DNA from: S5-327 sp965116015
GTDB lineage: Bacteria; Chloroflexota; Dehalococcoidia; Lucifugimonadales; Australimonadaceae
Assembly (NCBI GenBank): GCA_965116015.1
Contig: OZ220477.1
Span: 620,001 to 684,000, forward strand
Direction of reading: 5' to 3'
Length of the DNA: 64,000 bases
The position numbers and the translations under genes were made by a program. Each line of letters starts with the position of its first letter. Position 1 is the stretch's first letter. Below the pieces are notes generated by a model, which saw only the letters and a list, made by a program, of their open reading frames with translations, searched no databases and was not told the origin of the DNA. This document shows positions 8,932 to 17,109 of the stretch, piece after piece.

Positions 8932-9118
8932 CGGTTGCCTGCTTGTGTTCCGCGATTTCGCGATGGTTGGGGTAGGGTGAGGGATGTTCGTTCCGATGTC
9001 GGGGCGGACGCCTCTCGGTTGAGGGGCTGTCGCGCGCGTCTGTGGGAGCGGACGCGGGGGTGGAGGCGGATGCTGGCGGCGCTTTCTGGGCGGGCGCGCT
9101 TCCGGCGCGCGAGGAGCG

Positions 9119-11521
9119 TTACTGGCAGGCTTCGCAGCTTTCGGGGTTCTCCAACGAGCAGGCGATAGCCTCTTCGTCGGCGTCCATCTTCGTGCCCCCG
9201 GTTGCCGTGGTTGTTTGCATAATGCGCGTCGCGGGGCGCGAGCGCAAGTAGTAAGTGGTCTTCAGCCCCGACCTCCAGGCGTAGCGGTACATTGAGGAGA
9301 GTTTGCCGATGGTGGGGGCCGCCATGAAGAGGCTCAGCGACTGGCTCTGGTCGATGTAAGGTCCGCGGGCGACGGCCATATCGATGAGGGCTTTCTGAGG
9401 CATATCCCACGCTGTGCGGTACAGATGGCGGATGTCTTCGGGGATCTCCGGGATGTGTTGGATGGAGCCGTCGCGGAGCTTGATCTGGTTGCGGATGCTG
9501 TCGGTCCAGAGTCCGCGGGCTTTCAGGTCGGCGACGAGGTACTGGTTGATCTGGATGAATTCGCCGGAGAGGGTTTCGCGCTTGAACAGGTTGGACACTT
9601 GGGGTTCGATGCATTCGTAGGCGCCGGAGATCGAGGCGATGGTTGCGGTGGGGGCGATGGCGATGAGGAGCGAGTTGCGGATGCCGAACTTGCGGATGCG
9701 CTCCTTCAGCTGGGGCCACTCCTGCTTGGAGGGCGTGACTCCCCACAGATCGAATTGGAGGTCGCCGCGGGCGGCTCGGGTGTCGGGGAAGGTTTCGTGG
9801 GGGCCGTTGGCCTGGGCGAGCTCGTTCGAAGCGTCGAGCGCGGCGAAGTAGATCTCTTCCTGGATGCGTCCGGAGAGTTCCACGGCCTCGGGGTCGCCGA
9901 AGGGCAGACGGAGCTTGAAGAGCGCATCTTGCAGGCCCATAACCCCGAGACCGACGGGGCGCCATTTGCTGTTGGAGTCTTTGGCGGGTTGAGTAGGGTA
10001 GAAGTTGATGTCGACGACGCGGTCGAGGTAGCGGACTGCGGCGCGGGCGACTTGTCCGAGGCGCTCGTAGTCGAACGCGCCGTTGTCGGCGAAGCGGCTG
10101 AGGTTGATGGAGCCGAGGTTGCAGACGGCGGTTTCGTCGTTGTTGGTTACTTCGAGGATCTCGGTGCAGAGGTTTGAGAGGTGGATGACGTTCTCGGGTC
10201 GGGCGGTTTGGTTGGAGGTTCTGTTGGCGGTGTCCTTGAAGGCCATCCAGCCGTTGCCTGTCTGGGCGAGGGTTCGCATCATTCGGGCGTAGAGGTCGCG
10301 GGCGCGGATCTGGCGCTCGAAGCGTTCTTCGGCCTCGGCTTTGGCGTAGAGGCGCTCGAATTCCTCTCCGTAGGCGTCTACGAGCTCCGGGGTTATCTTC
10401 GGGTCGAAGAGCGACCAGAGGCTGTCTTCTTCGACGCGTTTCATAAAGAGGTCGGGGATCCAGTTGGCGATGTTGAGGTTGTGCGCGCGGCGGGCTTCGT
10501 CGCCGGCGCTCTCGCGGAGTTCGAGGAAGTCTTCGATGTCGGCGTGCCAGGATTCGACGTAGACGCAGGCAGCGCCTTTGCGCTTGCCGCCCTGGTTGAC
10601 GGCGGCGACGGAGGAGTCGAGCGTTTTCAGCCAGGGGATGATGCCGTTCGAGACGCCGTTGGTGCCGACGATGAGGGAGCCTTGCGAGCGGACGCGGGAG
10701 AAGGATACGCCGATGCCGCCAGCGAATTTGGAGAGCTTGGCGATATCGGTGTAGCGGTTGTAGATGGCTTCGAGGTCGTCTTGGGGGGAGTCGAGTATGT
10801 AGCAGGACGACATCTGGGGATGCCGCGTTCCGGAATTGAAGAGAGTAGGGGAGCTTGGCATGTAGTCGAGGCTGGACATCAGGCGGTAGAGGTCGATGGC
10901 TTCGGTGGGGTTCTCGGCGAGGCCGCAGGCGACGCGGAGGAAGAAGTGCTGGGGAGACTCGATCGAGAGGCGGGTGTCGGGGCGTTTCAGCAGGTAGCGG
11001 TCGTAGAGGGTGCGGATGCCGAAGTACTCGAATCTGAGGTTGGCGTCCGGATCGATGGCGTCGTTGAGTTTCCGGGAGTTCTGAGCGACGAATCGGGTTA
11101 CGCCATCGTCGATGAGGCCGAGGGAGCTTCCGGCCTTGACGGATTGGGAGAAGGAGTGGATGTCCTGGTTCTGGACTTCCTTGTCGATGTAGACGCTGAG
11201 GAGGCGCGCGGCGAGCTTGGAGTATTCGGGTTCTTCGGCGATGAGGGAGGCCGCGGTTCGGATGGAGAGCTCGTCGAGTTCGCGGGTGGTGGCGCCGTTG
11301 TAGAGGCCGCTGATAGTGCGTGTGGCGACCCTGAGCGGGTCGATGCTGCTCAACCCTCCGGCGGAGCGCTCCACGGCGCGGACGATCTTGAGGACGTCGG
11401 CGGTTTCGAGGCTGCCGTTGCGCTTGCGCACGCGCATCGCGGTCGGAGGCGCGTCCCCGCCGGATGCGGATGCCCCTAACTGAATGGAGTCAACCCGATC
11501 CGTTGCGGGCATATACGTCAT
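9119..11521 (-). CDS. nrdA: Class Ia ribonucleoside-diphosphate reductase, alpha subunit
   Basis: This 800-aa large subunit performs ribonucleotide reduction. An ATP-cone for dATP/ATP control occupies about residues 29-115 (MRVRKRNGSLETADVLKIV). The barrel has SSPTLFNSGT, the first redox Cys in MSSCYIL, the radical Cys in NLCTEI, the second redox Cys in VCNLGSINLS, and PTATIASISG. The tail ends in the shuttle pair CEAC three residues before the stop. Start ATG at 11521-11519 has GGAGGAGGCGAG directly upstream. A strong promoter and a 15-bp palindrome precede it. Confidence 0.95.
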   Translation of the reverse strand: MTYMPATDRVDSIQLGASASGGDAPPTAMRVRKRNGSLETADVLKIVRAVERSAGGLSSIDPLRVATRTISGLYNGATTRELDELSIRTAASLIAEEPEYSKLAARLLSVYIDKEVQNQDIHSFSQSVKAGSSLGLIDDGVTRFVAQNSRKLNDAIDPDANLRFEYFGIRTLYDRYLLKRPDTRLSIESPQHFFLRVACGLAENPTEAIDLYRLMSSLDYMPSSPTLFNSGTRHPQMSSCYILDSPQDDLEAIYNRYTDIAKLSKFAGGIGVSFSRVRSQGSLIVGTNGVSNGIIPWLKTLDSSVAAVNQGGKRKGAACVYVESWHADIEDFLELRESAGDEARRAHNLNIANWIPDLFMKRVEEDSLWSLFDPKITPELVDAYGEEFERLYAKAEAEERFERQIRARDLYARMMRTLAQTGNGWMAFKDTANRTSNQTARPENVIHLSNLCTEILEVTNNDETAVCNLGSINLSRFADNGAFDYERLGQVARAAVRYLDRVVDINFYPTQPAKDSNSKWRPVGLGVMGLQDALFKLRLPFGDPEAVELSGRIQEEIYFAALDASNELAQANGPHETFPDTRAARGDLQFDLWGVTPSKQEWPQLKERIRKFGIRNSLLIAIAPTATIASISGAYECIEPQVSNLFKRETLSGEFIQINQYLVADLKARGLWTDSIRNQIKLRDGSIQHIPEIPEDIRHLYRTAWDMPQKALIDMAVARGPYIDQSQSLSLFMAAPTIGKLSSMYRYAWRSGLKTTYYLRSRPATRIMQTTTATGGTKMDADEEAIACSLENPESCEACQ

Positions 11522-11560
11522 CTCGCCTCCTCCGCGATTCAGTTGCTGTGGGGCATACGC

Positions 11561-11598
11561 ACCCTACGCCCCCGTCGCGCCCTACGGGGGCGTAGGGT
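11561..11598. promoter_or_regulatory. Perfect 15-bp inverted repeat upstream of nrdA (candidate operator)
   Basis: ACCCTACGCCCCCGT (11561-11575) and ACGGGGGCGTAGGGT (11584-11598) are exact reverse complements separated by 8 nt. The right arm overlaps the predicted -10 of the nrdA promoter, so a bound dimer would block initiation; in RNA it would be a stable leader hairpin. It does not look like the AT-rich tandem NrdR box. Confidence 0.7.
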
Positions 11599-11622
11599 AA
11601 ACAGCATCTTCGGCATTGTCAA
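11594..11622 (-). promoter_or_regulatory. Predicted nrdA promoter
   Basis: Read on the minus strand, TTGACA (11622-11617), a 17-bp spacer and TACCCT (11599-11594) lie about 70 bp before the nrdA start codon. The -35 is a perfect consensus; the -10 is poor (3 of 6), as expected of a promoter helped or blocked by a regulator at the overlapping palindrome. Confidence 0.55.
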
Positions 11623-11717
11623 TATGTTGGGCATTCTCAAGCCCGCACCCTGCTATGTAGTAGGTGTCGGAGGCGAAGAGGCGATTCCGCTGCGCAGAAA
11701 TGACGGGAGATGGGCCT

Positions 11718-12971
11718 CTACCGGGGCCGGTGAGGAGGCGGCTTCTCGAATACGATGTGCAGGTCTTGGGTTGTGCGGGTCAGGAAGCCGGCTTCGCAGG
11801 CGGCGAGGTAGTAGTCCCACGTTCTGATGAAGCGGTCGTCGTAGCGCTGCTGACGCACATCGTCGATTCGTCGCCAGAAGCGCGCGCGCCACTCCCTGAG
11901 CGTGGCGGCGTAGTGCATTCCGATATCGCGCGCTTCGACGATAGCAAGGTCTGTGCGGTGGTTCGCGCGCTCCATTTCCGCAAGCGAGGGGAGGACGCCG
12001 CCGGGGAAGATGTGCTTCTGTATCCAGTTCACGCCGGTTCGCTGCGCCTCGTAGCTGCGGTCGGGGACGGTGATGACTTGCATCACGAGCTTCCCGCCCG
12101 GACGCAGTAGCGCGGCGCTCCGGAGGAAGAACGTTTCGAAGAACTCGGCTCCTACGGCCTCGAACATCTCGATGGACACGATCTTGTCGTAGGCGCCGCT
12201 CACGTCGCGGTAGTCGCTGAAGCGCACGTCTACGAGGTCGGCGAGGGCCGCCTGGGCGACGCGCTCGGAGGCGAGCGCGAACTGCTCTTGCGAGATCGTT
12301 ACGGTGGTCACGCGGCATCTGTACTGCTGGGCGGCGAACATCGCGAAGCCGCCCCATCCCGTTCCAATCTCGAGTATGTGGTCGCGCTCGGAGACGCCGG
12401 CGAGCTCGCAGATGCGGCGGTATTTGTTTCGCTGCGCGTCGGCGAGGGGCTGCCCTTCGTATTCGTAGACGGCGCTGGAGTAGGTGAGCGTTTCGTCGAG
12501 GAAGAGGCTGAAGAACGCGTTGCCGAGGTCGTAGTGGGCGTGGATGTTGTCTTTGCTCTGCGCGACGGTGTTGGCGCGCGAGCGGTGGAGGCGGAGGTTG
12601 CGCCACTTCGACGCGAGGCGCAGCGCGCCGCTGTTGAGGTTGACGGCTTGCCGGTTCGCGATGGCGAGCCGGATGAGCTCCACGAGGTCTGGCGAATCGC
12701 AGAGGCCTGCCTGGTAGGCCTCGCCGAAGCCTATCTCGCCTCCGGCGATCACGCGGCGGTAGAAGGAGCCGTCGTGGATGCGCAGCACGCCGTTGGGACC
12801 GGGGGAGCTTCCGCGAATGACGCGGGATCGGGAGTCGGGCGTTACGATGCGGAGCGACCCGATTTTGATTCTGGCGACGGCGGCGAAGAAGGCTTGCCGG
12901 GCGATGGCGTCGGCGGCGGATGCGCCAAGGGATCTGGTTGCGCGGAGAGGCCTGGGTTCGGGAGAGGGCAG
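11718..12971 (-). CDS. Cyclopropane-fatty-acyl-phospholipid synthase-like methyltransferase
   Basis: This SAM-dependent methyltransferase of about 417 aa acts on unsaturated phospholipid chains. HYDLGNAFF, LDETLTYSSAVY, the SAM motif LEIGTGWGGFA, VSIEMFEAVG and VNWIQKHIFPGG are all cyclopropane-synthase signatures, and the length fits. No ATG, GTG or TTG exists in frame before the conserved N-terminus. The best start is CTG at 12971-12969, with GCGAGGT about 6 nt upstream inside the end of the desaturase gene, which suggests translational coupling. The neighbouring desaturase would supply the double bond it methylates. Confidence 0.85.
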   Translation of the reverse strand: MPSPEPRPLRATRSLGASAADAIARQAFFAAVARIKIGSLRIVTPDSRSRVIRGSSPGPNGVLRIHDGSFYRRVIAGGEIGFGEAYQAGLCDSPDLVELIRLAIANRQAVNLNSGALRLASKWRNLRLHRSRANTVAQSKDNIHAHYDLGNAFFSLFLDETLTYSSAVYEYEGQPLADAQRNKYRRICELAGVSERDHILEIGTGWGGFAMFAAQQYRCRVTTVTISQEQFALASERVAQAALADLVDVRFSDYRDVSGAYDKIVSIEMFEAVGAEFFETFFLRSAALLRPGGKLVMQVITVPDRSYEAQRTGVNWIQKHIFPGGVLPSLAEMERANHRTDLAIVEARDIGMHYAATLREWRARFWRRIDDVRQQRYDDRFIRTWDYYLAACEAGFLTRTTQDLHIVFEKPPPHRPR

Positions 12972-12973
12972 GG

Positions 12974-14059
12974 CTAGACCTCGCCGATGACGATGTTTGT
13001 CTGGATTCTGCTCGCGACGGCGGCGCGCATCCGCGCGCGGAAGGTTTCGTAGAGCCGTGGCGGGAGGCTGATGGGCGCGGTTTGGCTCGCGCCTTCGTGG
13101 CGGGGGATGCCGAATTTGTCGAGCACCGCCTCGCCGATGAGCGCGTAGCCGGGGCCTCCGATTCTGTTGAGGGCGCGGCGGGCGGCGCTGAGGGGCACGG
13201 GGCCGACGCGGGCTCCGCGCCGGGCGGCGAGGTCGACGAAGAGCTGTCCGGTGCGTTTCATAGCGCCGGCGGCTTCGTGGAAGTTGCGGACGAGGTCGCG
13301 GGCGATCCGTGCGAAGTCCATATTCACCTTGCCCATCCACTCCAGGGCGCGGGAGCCGAGCTGGGGGACGAGGCTGGTTCCGGGCATCTGGAACGATTGG
13401 ATGGTGTCGGCGACCATGCTCAGCATCTCGGGGTTTTCCTCCACCTGGAGGGCGGTCATCTCGCGGTACCAGACGGTGTGGAGGGTTTCGCGGCGCTTGA
13501 CGGCGGAGACGCATCTGGCGGCGAAGGGGGCCTGCTCTCTGAGGAGGCGGCTGATCATTCCGTGCCAGTTGTCGGTGAGGTATTCCTGGATGACGCCGTA
13601 GGCGGTGAGATCGACAGGCGTGCGCCCGCAGCAGTGCGCGTAGTGGCGCTCCTGCACCTCGCGCATCTCCCGGCGCAGCTCCTCGTCGGAGTAGCCGAGG
13701 GAGAGGAGCATATAGTTGTAGGGGGTGTAGTGGGTGTGCTCGTCGGGGGTCCAGATGTTGTCGTTGAATCGCGCCAGCCAGGGGGCGTTGAAGCGGCGGG
13801 CGCCTTCCTGAAAGACGGCTGAGTAGGAGTCGGTCGCGCACTCGGTGAGCATTGCGAGCTTGAGGATGCCGACGAAGTCTTCCTCGGAGAGCTGCTCCGG
13901 GAGATTCCGGGCGACGGCTCGGACGTTGAGTTCGTCGCAGGCCTCGCGCATCTTCGCAGTGTCGATCAGCGGTCCCTGGCGGGACTCGATGTTGTCGACG
14001 AGAGCTTCGAGTTTGGGCGCGGCGCCGGGCGGCAGGTAGTAGCCTGTCGATGCGCTCAT
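12974..14059 (-). CDS. Acyl-ACP desaturase (ferritin-like diiron, FA_desaturase_2)
   Basis: This 361-aa protein introduces a double bond into acyl-ACP. Two ExxH diiron motifs are visible, in TPDEHTHY and in RRETLHTVWY, with a further carboxylate in LTECATDSYS. It resembles actinobacterial DesA1/DesA2 and plant stearoyl-ACP desaturases. Start ATG is at 14059-14057. The downstream methyltransferase begins 2 bp after its stop, so the pair forms a lipid-modification module. A TTGACA-N19-TAGAAT promoter lies upstream. Confidence 0.88.
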   Translation of the reverse strand: MSASTGYYLPPGAAPKLEALVDNIESRQGPLIDTAKMREACDELNVRAVARNLPEQLSEEDFVGILKLAMLTECATDSYSAVFQEGARRFNAPWLARFNDNIWTPDEHTHYTPYNYMLLSLGYSDEELRREMREVQERHYAHCCGRTPVDLTAYGVIQEYLTDNWHGMISRLLREQAPFAARCVSAVKRRETLHTVWYREMTALQVEENPEMLSMVADTIQSFQMPGTSLVPQLGSRALEWMGKVNMDFARIARDLVRNFHEAAGAMKRTGQLFVDLAARRGARVGPVPLSAARRALNRIGGPGYALIGEAVLDKFGIPRHEGASQTAPISLPPRLYETFRARMRAAVASRIQTNIVIGEV

Positions 14060-14196
14060 AGAATGGAGGTCCTCACGGTTGTGGATAGTTTGGGCGTCTG
14101 AGAGTGGTGGAAGCCGAGCGGTAAGAGCAGGCTGTTGCGTCTCTCGCTTGAGTGGGCGCGCGCTCCGATGCGCATAGCTAGAATACCCCGACTCTG

Positions 14197-14227
14197 ATTC
14201 TACGCGAACGCCCGCCCTTGTTGTCAA
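14197..14227 (-). promoter_or_regulatory. Predicted promoter of the desaturase-methyltransferase operon
   Basis: On the minus strand TTGACA (14227-14222) and TAGAAT (14202-14197) are separated by 19 bp, slightly long. The -35 overlaps the stop codon of the upstream oxidoreductase gene. The 140 bp between -10 and the start codon hold no other clear signal. Confidence 0.4.
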
Positions 14228-14784
14228 TGCGGCGCCCCGCTCGTTGCGTCGGATTCGGTATCGCGGCCGGCGGCGCCTGGGCCTGGCGTGGGCTCCGGCG
14301 GAGGGGCGGCTCGCCGAACAGGGGGGCCTGTAAGCGTGAGTTCGACGCATGGCATATGGTCGAAGATACAGCGCATAAGGTAGAACGGCCCCCACCACGG
14401 CAGGCGCAGCGCCTGGTTGAGGCGAGCTGCGCGGACTGCCCAGGCGATGATGCGCCGCTCGGCGCCGGGGAGGCCGGTCCAGCGCGCTACGTAGCGCATG
14501 ATGTAGTTCGTTCGCTCCCGGCGATCGCGCACGACTCGCGCCTGCACGGGGGCTTCGATCCAGGGGGCGCCCTCGACGGTGTAGAGGGTGAGGCAAGGAT
14601 GGGCGTTCATATTCGCCACCCAGTCGCGCTTGCCGGGATAGCCGGAGAGGCAGATTCTGTCGCGTCCGTCCCAGTAGTAGGTGGTTTCCAGGATGCGGGG
14701 TTGTCCGCTGCGGCGTCCTGTGTGCGAAACGCGGAGGACGAAGCTCGAGGCGAGGATGCGCCGGAGCTCGGCGTCGAGGGTCAT
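14224..14784 (-). CDS. DDN/DUF385-type nitroreductase-family deazaflavin-dependent oxidoreductase
   Basis: This 186-aa split-barrel protein has RVSHTGRRSGQPR, ETTYYWDGRD, and GYPGKRDWVANMNAHPCLTL, the pattern of F420-dependent Ddn-like quinone/nitro reductases. The C-terminal 30 residues are Pro/Gly-rich and probably disordered. Its ATG overlaps the stop of the upstream MFS gene (ATGA, 14784-14781), so translation is coupled. F420 use is inferred from the family; a heme or FMN alternative is possible. Confidence 0.8.
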   Translation of the reverse strand: MTLDAELRRILASSFVLRVSHTGRRSGQPRILETTYYWDGRDRICLSGYPGKRDWVANMNAHPCLTLYTVEGAPWIEAPVQARVVRDRRERTNYIMRYVARWTGLPGAERRIIAWAVRAARLNQALRLPWWGPFYLMRCIFDHMPCVELTLTGPPVRRAAPPPEPTPGPGAAGRDTESDATSGAPH

Positions 14785-16043
14785 TGTGGGCGTCCTTTGT
14801 CGGCGAGCGCGGGGAAGATGCGGCGCAAGAGGAGGATGGAGACGAGGCCGGCGACTGCGACGTAGGTGACGCCCTCGCGGGGGCCGGCGATCTCGCCGAT
14901 GAGGCCCATCAGGAGCATTCCCGGCGCCTGGAATCCGATGCCGAGGACGATGCCGCCCATTGCGCGTCCGCGCTGGGCGGGCTCGACCGCCTCCATGGGG
15001 ATGACTGGCTGCATAGTGGCGAACGCTGCGAGACCGAGCCCGGCGATGAACATCCATACTAGCGCAAGGGGATGCCACGGCGTCCACGCGTAGGCTGTGG
15101 CCGCGGCCATGAGCACGGCGGAGCCAAGCGTGTAGACGTTTCCTTTCTTCACGGGCCTGGCGGCGGCGATGACGGCGGCTCCTGCAAGGGCGCCGAGGCC
15201 GAGAGCGCTCAGCAGGAGGCCGTATTGCACCTCGCCCACGCCGATGATGTCGCGGGCGATGACGGGAACCATCTGGATGAAGGGCCAACCGAAGAAGTTG
15301 AACGAGGCTGTAACGAGGACTGCGCCGAGCACGGTGCGGTTGCGGCGCATAATGAACGCCGCTACGGCGATCTGCCGGAATGCTGAGCCTTCTTCGCGCG
15401 AGCGCGTTTGCTGCACGCCGACGCGCATCGTGAGCACGAGCATCAGGGCGGCGGTCATCATGAGGGCGATGCCGACGTAGGCGCCGCCGAAATCCGCGTA
15501 ACGGACGAGGAGCGTGCCGAGCAGAGGGCCGACCATATTCGATCCGGTGACGAGCCCTGAGTCGAGCGCGACGGCGTTGGTGAGGGCGCCTCCGCGGAAG
15601 ATGTCGGCGAGAAGGGCCCGCCGGGCGGCGTAGTCGATCGCCCACGATGTTCCGGTGACGAAGATCATCGCGAAGGCGTGCCAGGGCTCCGCCCATCCCT
15701 GGTAGAGGAGGAGTGTCATCACGACTGCGGCGAGGAGGTTTACGGACTGCGCTCCGCGCATCAGGAAGTGGCGCGGGAAGCGGTCGGAGAGTCCGCCGGC
15801 GATGAGGCCGAAGAGGAACATAGGGGCGATGCGGCTTGCGCCGACGAGGGCGACTTGCAGTTCGGAGTCGGTGAGGGTGAGCACGAACCAGGAGAGGACT
15901 GCGATCTCGGTCGCGCGGTAGGTGTAGTAGAAGACGCCGATGCTCCAGATGCGGCGGAACGTGGGGTCTTGCAGGGCCGCGAAGGGGCCGAAGCGCACGA
16001 AGCGCGCGAGGCTGGAGAGGGTGAAGGCGGATGGGCGGGGCAT
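14781..16043 (-). CDS. MFS transporter
   Basis: This 420-aa carrier has about 12 hydrophobic helices. The conserved MFS loop between helices 2 and 3 appears as GGLSDRFPRHFL. The pattern ALQDPTFRRIWS near the N-terminus is typical of the MFS_3 (EntS-like) exporters. Start ATG at 16043-16041 lies 16 residues before that motif. It is translationally coupled to the Ddn-like reductase. The substrate is unknown; export is more likely than uptake by subfamily. Confidence 0.85.
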   Translation of the reverse strand: MPRPSAFTLSSLARFVRFGPFAALQDPTFRRIWSIGVFYYTYRATEIAVLSWFVLTLTDSELQVALVGASRIAPMFLFGLIAGGLSDRFPRHFLMRGAQSVNLLAAVVMTLLLYQGWAEPWHAFAMIFVTGTSWAIDYAARRALLADIFRGGALTNAVALDSGLVTGSNMVGPLLGTLLVRYADFGGAYVGIALMMTAALMLVLTMRVGVQQTRSREEGSAFRQIAVAAFIMRRNRTVLGAVLVTASFNFFGWPFIQMVPVIARDIIGVGEVQYGLLLSALGLGALAGAAVIAAARPVKKGNVYTLGSAVLMAAATAYAWTPWHPLALVWMFIAGLGLAAFATMQPVIPMEAVEPAQRGRAMGGIVLGIGFQAPGMLLMGLIGEIAGPREGVTYVAVAGLVSILLLRRIFPALADKGRPQ

Positions 16044-16091
16044 AAGGGCTGGGGCGCATTCTACTTGACTGCGCGGCGAGAGGTTGTGGGA

Positions 16092-16302
16092 GAGGGGTTC
16101 CGTGTCCGCCGGGGGGCGGGTATGGACGGTAATAACGCTTCGCTCGGTATGGGAGGGGTTCCGTGTCCGCCGGGGGGCGGGGGTACACCCACTCGGGGCA
16201 GCTACATCGCAGCCGAGGGTTCCGGGCCCGCGGGGAGGCGGCCGGAGCAGGCGCTCGCCGCCGGGCTCGTCAGCGGAGGGTTCCGGGCCCGCGGGGAGGC
16301 GG
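16092..16302. repeat. Four-copy direct repeat with 61-bp period
   Basis: Copies of a 27-28-bp GC-rich sequence start at 16092, 16153, 16215 and 16276, so the period is 61-62 bp. Copies 1 and 2 share GGTTCCGTGTCCGCCGGGGG; copies 3 and 4 share GGTTCCGGGCCCGCGGGGAG. The two pairs differ at about five positions. The intervening 33-34-bp segments are unrelated to each other. No cas gene is present. The array lies just upstream of the MFS gene on the minus strand. Its function is unknown. Confidence 0.7.
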
Positions 16303-16614
16303 CGTCGGCAGCGCCATCTGCATCGCGCCAGACAAGAGGGCGCTGGGCTCGCGAGGCGTCTGCGGATTGGAACGGGTTTAGCAGTTGAGCAGAACTTCTT
16401 CTGTTTTTCTTCGCTCTCTTTGGAGCTGGTTTTTGCGGGTTCGGCGGATGCTGCCCGCGCTCTCGGCAGGCGCCTGCCGGCGGCAGGGCAGGGGAGGCGC
16501 TTCGTTCTGCGAACGGAGGCCGCGGGAGAGTCGGGGGATTGCGGGGATAGACAGCTGTCGGGGCTCTCTCGTAAACTCTCGCAGGAATCCTGGCGGAGGA
16601 GCGAAGTCGGCCGC
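16303..16614. other. Non-coding stretch, nothing identified
   Basis: No convincing gene lies here. The first 60 bases resemble the repeat flanks, then a pyrimidine-rich run (about 16395-16440) and a small CCTGCC/GGCAGG hairpin follow. GGAGGAG near 16594 is the probable ribosome site of the next gene. Confidence 0.5.
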
Positions 16615-16959
16615 ATGGTGCGATCAGCCTTCATCGGCGCAGCCATCACGGCAGCCTGCATCGTGGTTCCCGTTATCCACTTCGCGACGGCTATTCCCTC
16701 GGCGTTCATCGGCGGCTACATTGCCGGAGCCCGGCTGGGATGCACTCCGGGGCAGGCGGTCGGGGTCGCCGGTCTGATGGCGGGGATACTGGCGCTGCCG
16801 GTTCTCGCGGCCTGCGCGGCTGTTCGGCTGATCGACGCGGATTTCCCGACTTCGTGGGCGCTCGGGCTGGCGGCGGCGCTACTCGTCTGGTTCGGCGGGA
16901 ACGGAGCGGTCGGGGCGGCGCTCGGGGGAGCAAACGCACGGCGCAAGGCGGCGCAGTAG
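16615..16959 (+). CDS. Small integral membrane protein of unknown function
   Basis: This 114-aa protein is almost all hydrophobic, with about three to four membrane segments: AFIGAAITAACIVVPVIHFATAI, then a GLMAGILALPVLAACAA region, then a GLAAALLVWFGG region. The FIGGYIAGARLG motif with a small basic loop, and a basic C-terminus (ARRKAAQ), suggest a cytoplasmic tail. Start ATG 16615 has GGAGGAG about 14 nt upstream. I do not recognise a characterised family. Confidence 0.6.
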   Translation: MVRSAFIGAAITAACIVVPVIHFATAIPSAFIGGYIAGARLGCTPGQAVGVAGLMAGILALPVLAACAAVRLIDADFPTSWALGLAAALLVWFGGNGAVGAALGGANARRKAAQ

Positions 16960-17048
16960 CGCTCCTGGGAGAGCGCCAGGGGGGACGGGTCCGTTCGGGG
17001 CTTTGGGCGCGGGTTGGCTGTTTTTTTGGACAAGCGCTAGGAAAAGTA

Positions 17049-17078
17049 TTGACATTTACTCAAGCGACGGCGGATAGT
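17049..17078 (+). promoter_or_regulatory. Predicted promoter of the MBL-fold gene
   Basis: TTGACA (17049-17054), an 18-bp spacer and GATAGT (17073-17078) lie 32 bp before ATG 17110. A GCCAGGAG ribosome site at 17093-17100 follows. Confidence 0.6.
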
Positions 17079-17109
17079 AGCCGAACTGCTGAGCCAGGAG
17101 ATTTTCTTT

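Noticed and set aside
10181..11479. Long plus-strand open frame opposite nrdA (and similar ones opposite nrdB)
   Set aside because: Gly/Val/Glu/Asp-rich shadow of the real minus-strand genes.
16092..16302. Calling the 61-bp-period repeats a CRISPR array
   Set aside because: Only four copies, two diverged pairs and no cas genes. Kept as an unexplained repeat.
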